Positions 63,139 to 64,000 of a stretch of 64,000 nucleotides of DNA are shown here, one piece after another. Position 1 is the first letter of the stretch, and every line of letters begins with the position of its first letter. Source of the stretch: Hyphomicrobiales bacterium (GTDB lineage: Bacteria > Pseudomonadota > Alphaproteobacteria > Rhizobiales > JACESI01); the NCBI GenBank assembly GCA_039989895.1, contig JBDXGY010000006.1, positions 248,001-312,000 of the forward strand. The letters run 5' to 3'. The notes under the pieces were generated by a model. That model was not told the origin of the DNA. It made no database searches and saw nothing but the letters and a program-made list of their open reading frames with translations. The position numbers and the translations under genes were made by a program.

Positions 63139-63290
63139 ATAATTATAATAATAACTTACATAAATATCAGACATAGTGTTCAGCAAATACTGTCAACCCT
63201 TTAATGAGGGCTATGTATAAGTTTGACTCTTTATTAGGATTTTTGTATTTATACAAGCCATCTAAGGTCATTAGATAATTGGAGGATAAA

Positions 63291-63407
63291 ATGACTAAGA
63301 AAACATACCAAAAGCCAACTTTAACAAAGCGCGAAAAACTTGAAGATATCACGGCGCTTTCAGAGAAAGTCGTCGGTCCTGTGGCATCGGGTAAATTTGC
63401 TTTATAA
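63291..63407 (+). CDS. Lasso-leader-type RiPP precursor peptide, copy A
   Basis: A 38-residue peptide with GGAGG five bases before the ATG. Residues 1-22 (MTKKTYQKPTLTKREKLEDITA) match the leader pattern of lasso-type and related alphaproteobacterial RiPP precursors: Y6-x-x-P9-x-L11, with Thr21 second from the leader end. Residues 23-38 (LSEKVVGPVASGKFAL) would be the core. It begins with Leu and its acidic residue is at position 3, so a classical lasso ring (Gly/Ala/Ser/Cys at 1, Asp/Glu at 7-9) is not possible. Leader and core are inferred from pattern. No maturation enzyme is visible in the window. Confidence 0.72.
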   Translation: MTKKTYQKPTLTKREKLEDITALSEKVVGPVASGKFAL

Positions 63408-63462
63408 CAAACTCTTTGAGTTGGCCCTTCCGGTGCCGACTTAGCTGAAATGAACAAACGCT

Positions 63463-63499
63463 GGATTTGGGTGCTCATCATGGATGGTCACCCAAATCC
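63463..63499 (+). terminator. Perfect 11-bp hairpin downstream of precursor A
   Basis: GGATTTGGGTG (63463-63473) pairs perfectly with CACCCAAATCC (63489-63499) across a 15-base loop, 56 bases after the stop. There is no T tract. It may protect or end the precursor transcript. In unit B the matching 3' arm reads CACTCAAAACC, breaking two pairs. Confidence 0.45.
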
Positions 63500-63504
63500 A
63501 AGGC

Positions 63505-63521
63505 GATGATTAGAAATCATC
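63505..63521 (+). repeat. 7-bp hairpin, copy A (also at 63928-63944)
   Basis: GATGATT-AGA-AATCATC is a perfect stem of seven pairs with a three-base loop, just after the 11-bp hairpin, with possible extra GGC/GCC pairing below. It is identical in unit B at 63928-63944. It may be an RNA end structure or part of the sequence along which the units duplicated. Confidence 0.5.
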
Positions 63522-63673
63522 TGGCCGTTTCAAGCATGTGATGTGTTATGTCATGTTGCTATATAGAAATTAAATATAACAATAACTTACATAAATATCA
63601 GACATAGTATTCAGCAAATACTGTCAGCACTTTAATGAGCGCTATGTGCAAAGTTTGACTCATTTCTTTGAGT

Positions 63674-63701
63674 AAAATATAAAATATAAAATATAAAATA
63701 T
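63674..63701. repeat. Four perfect copies of AAAATAT
   Basis: A 28-base microsatellite of four exact heptamers lies 6-7 bases before the AGGGGA ribosome binding site of precursor B. It is absent from unit A. Copy-number change here could alter promoter spacing or leader length; this is inference. Confidence 0.8.
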
Positions 63702-63717
63702 ATTACAGGGGAATAAA

Positions 63718-63834
63718 ATGACTAAGAAGACATACCAAAAGCCAACTTTAACAAAGCGCGAAAAACTTGAAGATATCACGGCGATTGTAAAGAACGTCGC
63801 TCCTGTGGCATCGGGTCTCGTTTCAGTTAGTTAA
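63718..63834 (+). CDS. Lasso-leader-type RiPP precursor peptide, copy B
   Basis: A 38-residue paralogue of copy A with AGGGGA upstream. Residues 1-22 are identical in protein and differ by one silent base in DNA. The core (IVKNVAPVASGLVSVS) keeps only the central PVASG block and has no acidic residue at all, so an isopeptide lasso ring is impossible. Conserved leader with changed core is the usual pattern in RiPP families. A role other than RiPP precursor, such as a small signalling peptide, remains possible. Confidence 0.72.
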   Translation: MTKKTYQKPTLTKREKLEDITAIVKNVAPVASGLVSVS

Positions 63835-64000
63835 AATGCTTGAGTTGGCCCTCCGGTGCCGACTTAGCTGAAATGAACAAACGCTGGATTTGGGTGCTCA
63901 TCATGGATGGTCACTCAAAACCAAGGCGATGATTAGAAATCATCTGGCCGTTTCAAGCATGTGATGTGTTATGTCATGTTGCTATATAGAAGTTAAATAT

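Larger units (their letters stand above)
63153..63593 (+). repeat. Tandem repeat unit A carrying a RiPP-like gene
   Basis: The first of two direct repeats of about 430 bases (offset 441 at the 5' end, 427 at the start codons, 424 downstream). The 5' ~80 bases (from AACTTACATAAATATCAG), the first 66 bases of the gene and about 160 bases downstream are nearly identical in both units; about 60 bases just before the ribosome binding site differ. The unit runs without spacer into unit B. Confidence 0.9.
63594..64000 (+). repeat. Tandem repeat unit B, cut by the window end
   Basis: The second repeat unit, 5' part at 63594 (AACTTACATAAATATCAG). Its 3' region from 63842 follows unit A with only a few substitutions and one indel. 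The last bases of the window (ATATAGAAGTTAAATAT) match the unit A sequence that leads into unit B, so a third unit may begin directly after the window. Confidence 0.88.

Noticed and set aside
63450-63509. 19-codon gene MNKRWIWVLIMDGH... downstream of the precursor
   Set aside because: It repeats in unit B with two substitutions, but it has no ribosome binding site and overlaps the hairpin arms, which explain its conservation better.
63291-63834. Classical lasso peptide precursors
   Set aside because: The leaders fit the pattern, but the cores begin with Leu or Ile and have no Asp/Glu at ring positions 7-9; copy B has no acidic residue at all.
63153-64000. Integron cassette array with attC sites
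   Set aside because: Repeated units with one small gene and a structured tail recall cassettes, but I find no consistent GTTRRRY/RYYYAAC pair at the unit borders and no integrase; GTTAAAT occurs in unit B only.

Overview
The window reads as chromosome of an alphaproteobacterium, most likely Rhizobiales (Hyphomicrobiales), with moderate GC. The pointers are a RirA-type Rrf2 iron regulator with Cys91/99/105, a rhizobial-type GlpSTPQUV glycerol ABC transporter, a BacA/SbmA peptide importer, OpgH/OpgC glucan genes and the system I cytochrome c maturation genes ccmIEFH. A marine member of the order is my guess, not something the sequence proves. I see no rRNA, tRNA, CRISPR array or insertion sequence.

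Layout. 1-5.3 kb: the 3' end of a glycerol transporter operon (binding protein cut by the window edge, two ATPases, two permeases, GlpU). 5.3-6.9 kb: a BlaR1-like membrane protease with a BlaI-type repressor. 7-13 kb: PAS histidine kinase, aminopeptidase N, glutathione S-transferase. 13.1-16.9 kb: FolD, thioesterase, YugP-type zinc peptidase, unknown membrane protein, MOSC protein. 16.9-24.9 kb: a corrinoid-dependent methyl transfer locus (reductive activase, methyl-THF methyltransferase, PF13769 'virulence factor' protein, DUF1638, corrinoid protein, non-pyrrolysine MttB homologue, homocysteine S-methyltransferase). Together these could take a methyl group from a quaternary amine such as a betaine onto tetrahydrofolate or homocysteine; FolD nearby could oxidise the C1 unit. 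25-29.9 kb: CysG, glycerate kinase, glyoxalase, a sulfotransferase and a secreted lectin-like protein. 29.9-31.9 kb: SbmA/BacA and cytochrome b561.

32-37.5 kb holds a compact uncharacterised gene set: GTP cyclohydrolase II with a degenerate N-domain, stand-alone RibD-type reductase, methyltransferase, GT4 glycosyltransferase, a PTPS/QueD homologue lacking several active-site residues, and a dehydrogenase without the usual catalytic Cys. It looks like a pathway for a decorated GTP-derived pteridine or pyrimidine.

37.6-51.7 kb: OpgH, esterase, CoA-transferase plus ThDP enzyme, DUF302 plus YeeE, TTC38-like TPR protein, OpgC, Mrp, RirA, acyl-CoA ligase. 51.8-59.2 kb: cytochrome c maturation (ccmIEFH on the plus strand, ccmAB on the minus strand). 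59.3-63.1 kb: amidotransferase, small cytochrome c, tungstate transporter TupBCA, DUF3144 protein.

63.15 kb to the end is the most striking stretch: a tandem repeat of roughly 430 bp, each unit carrying one 38-codon gene. The two peptides share an identical 22-residue N-terminus with a lasso-type RiPP leader pattern (YxxPxL, with T second from the leader end), followed by different 16-residue cores around an invariant PVASG. Neither core fits a classical lasso ring. The second unit ends in the sequence that leads from the first into the second, so the array probably continues beyond the window.
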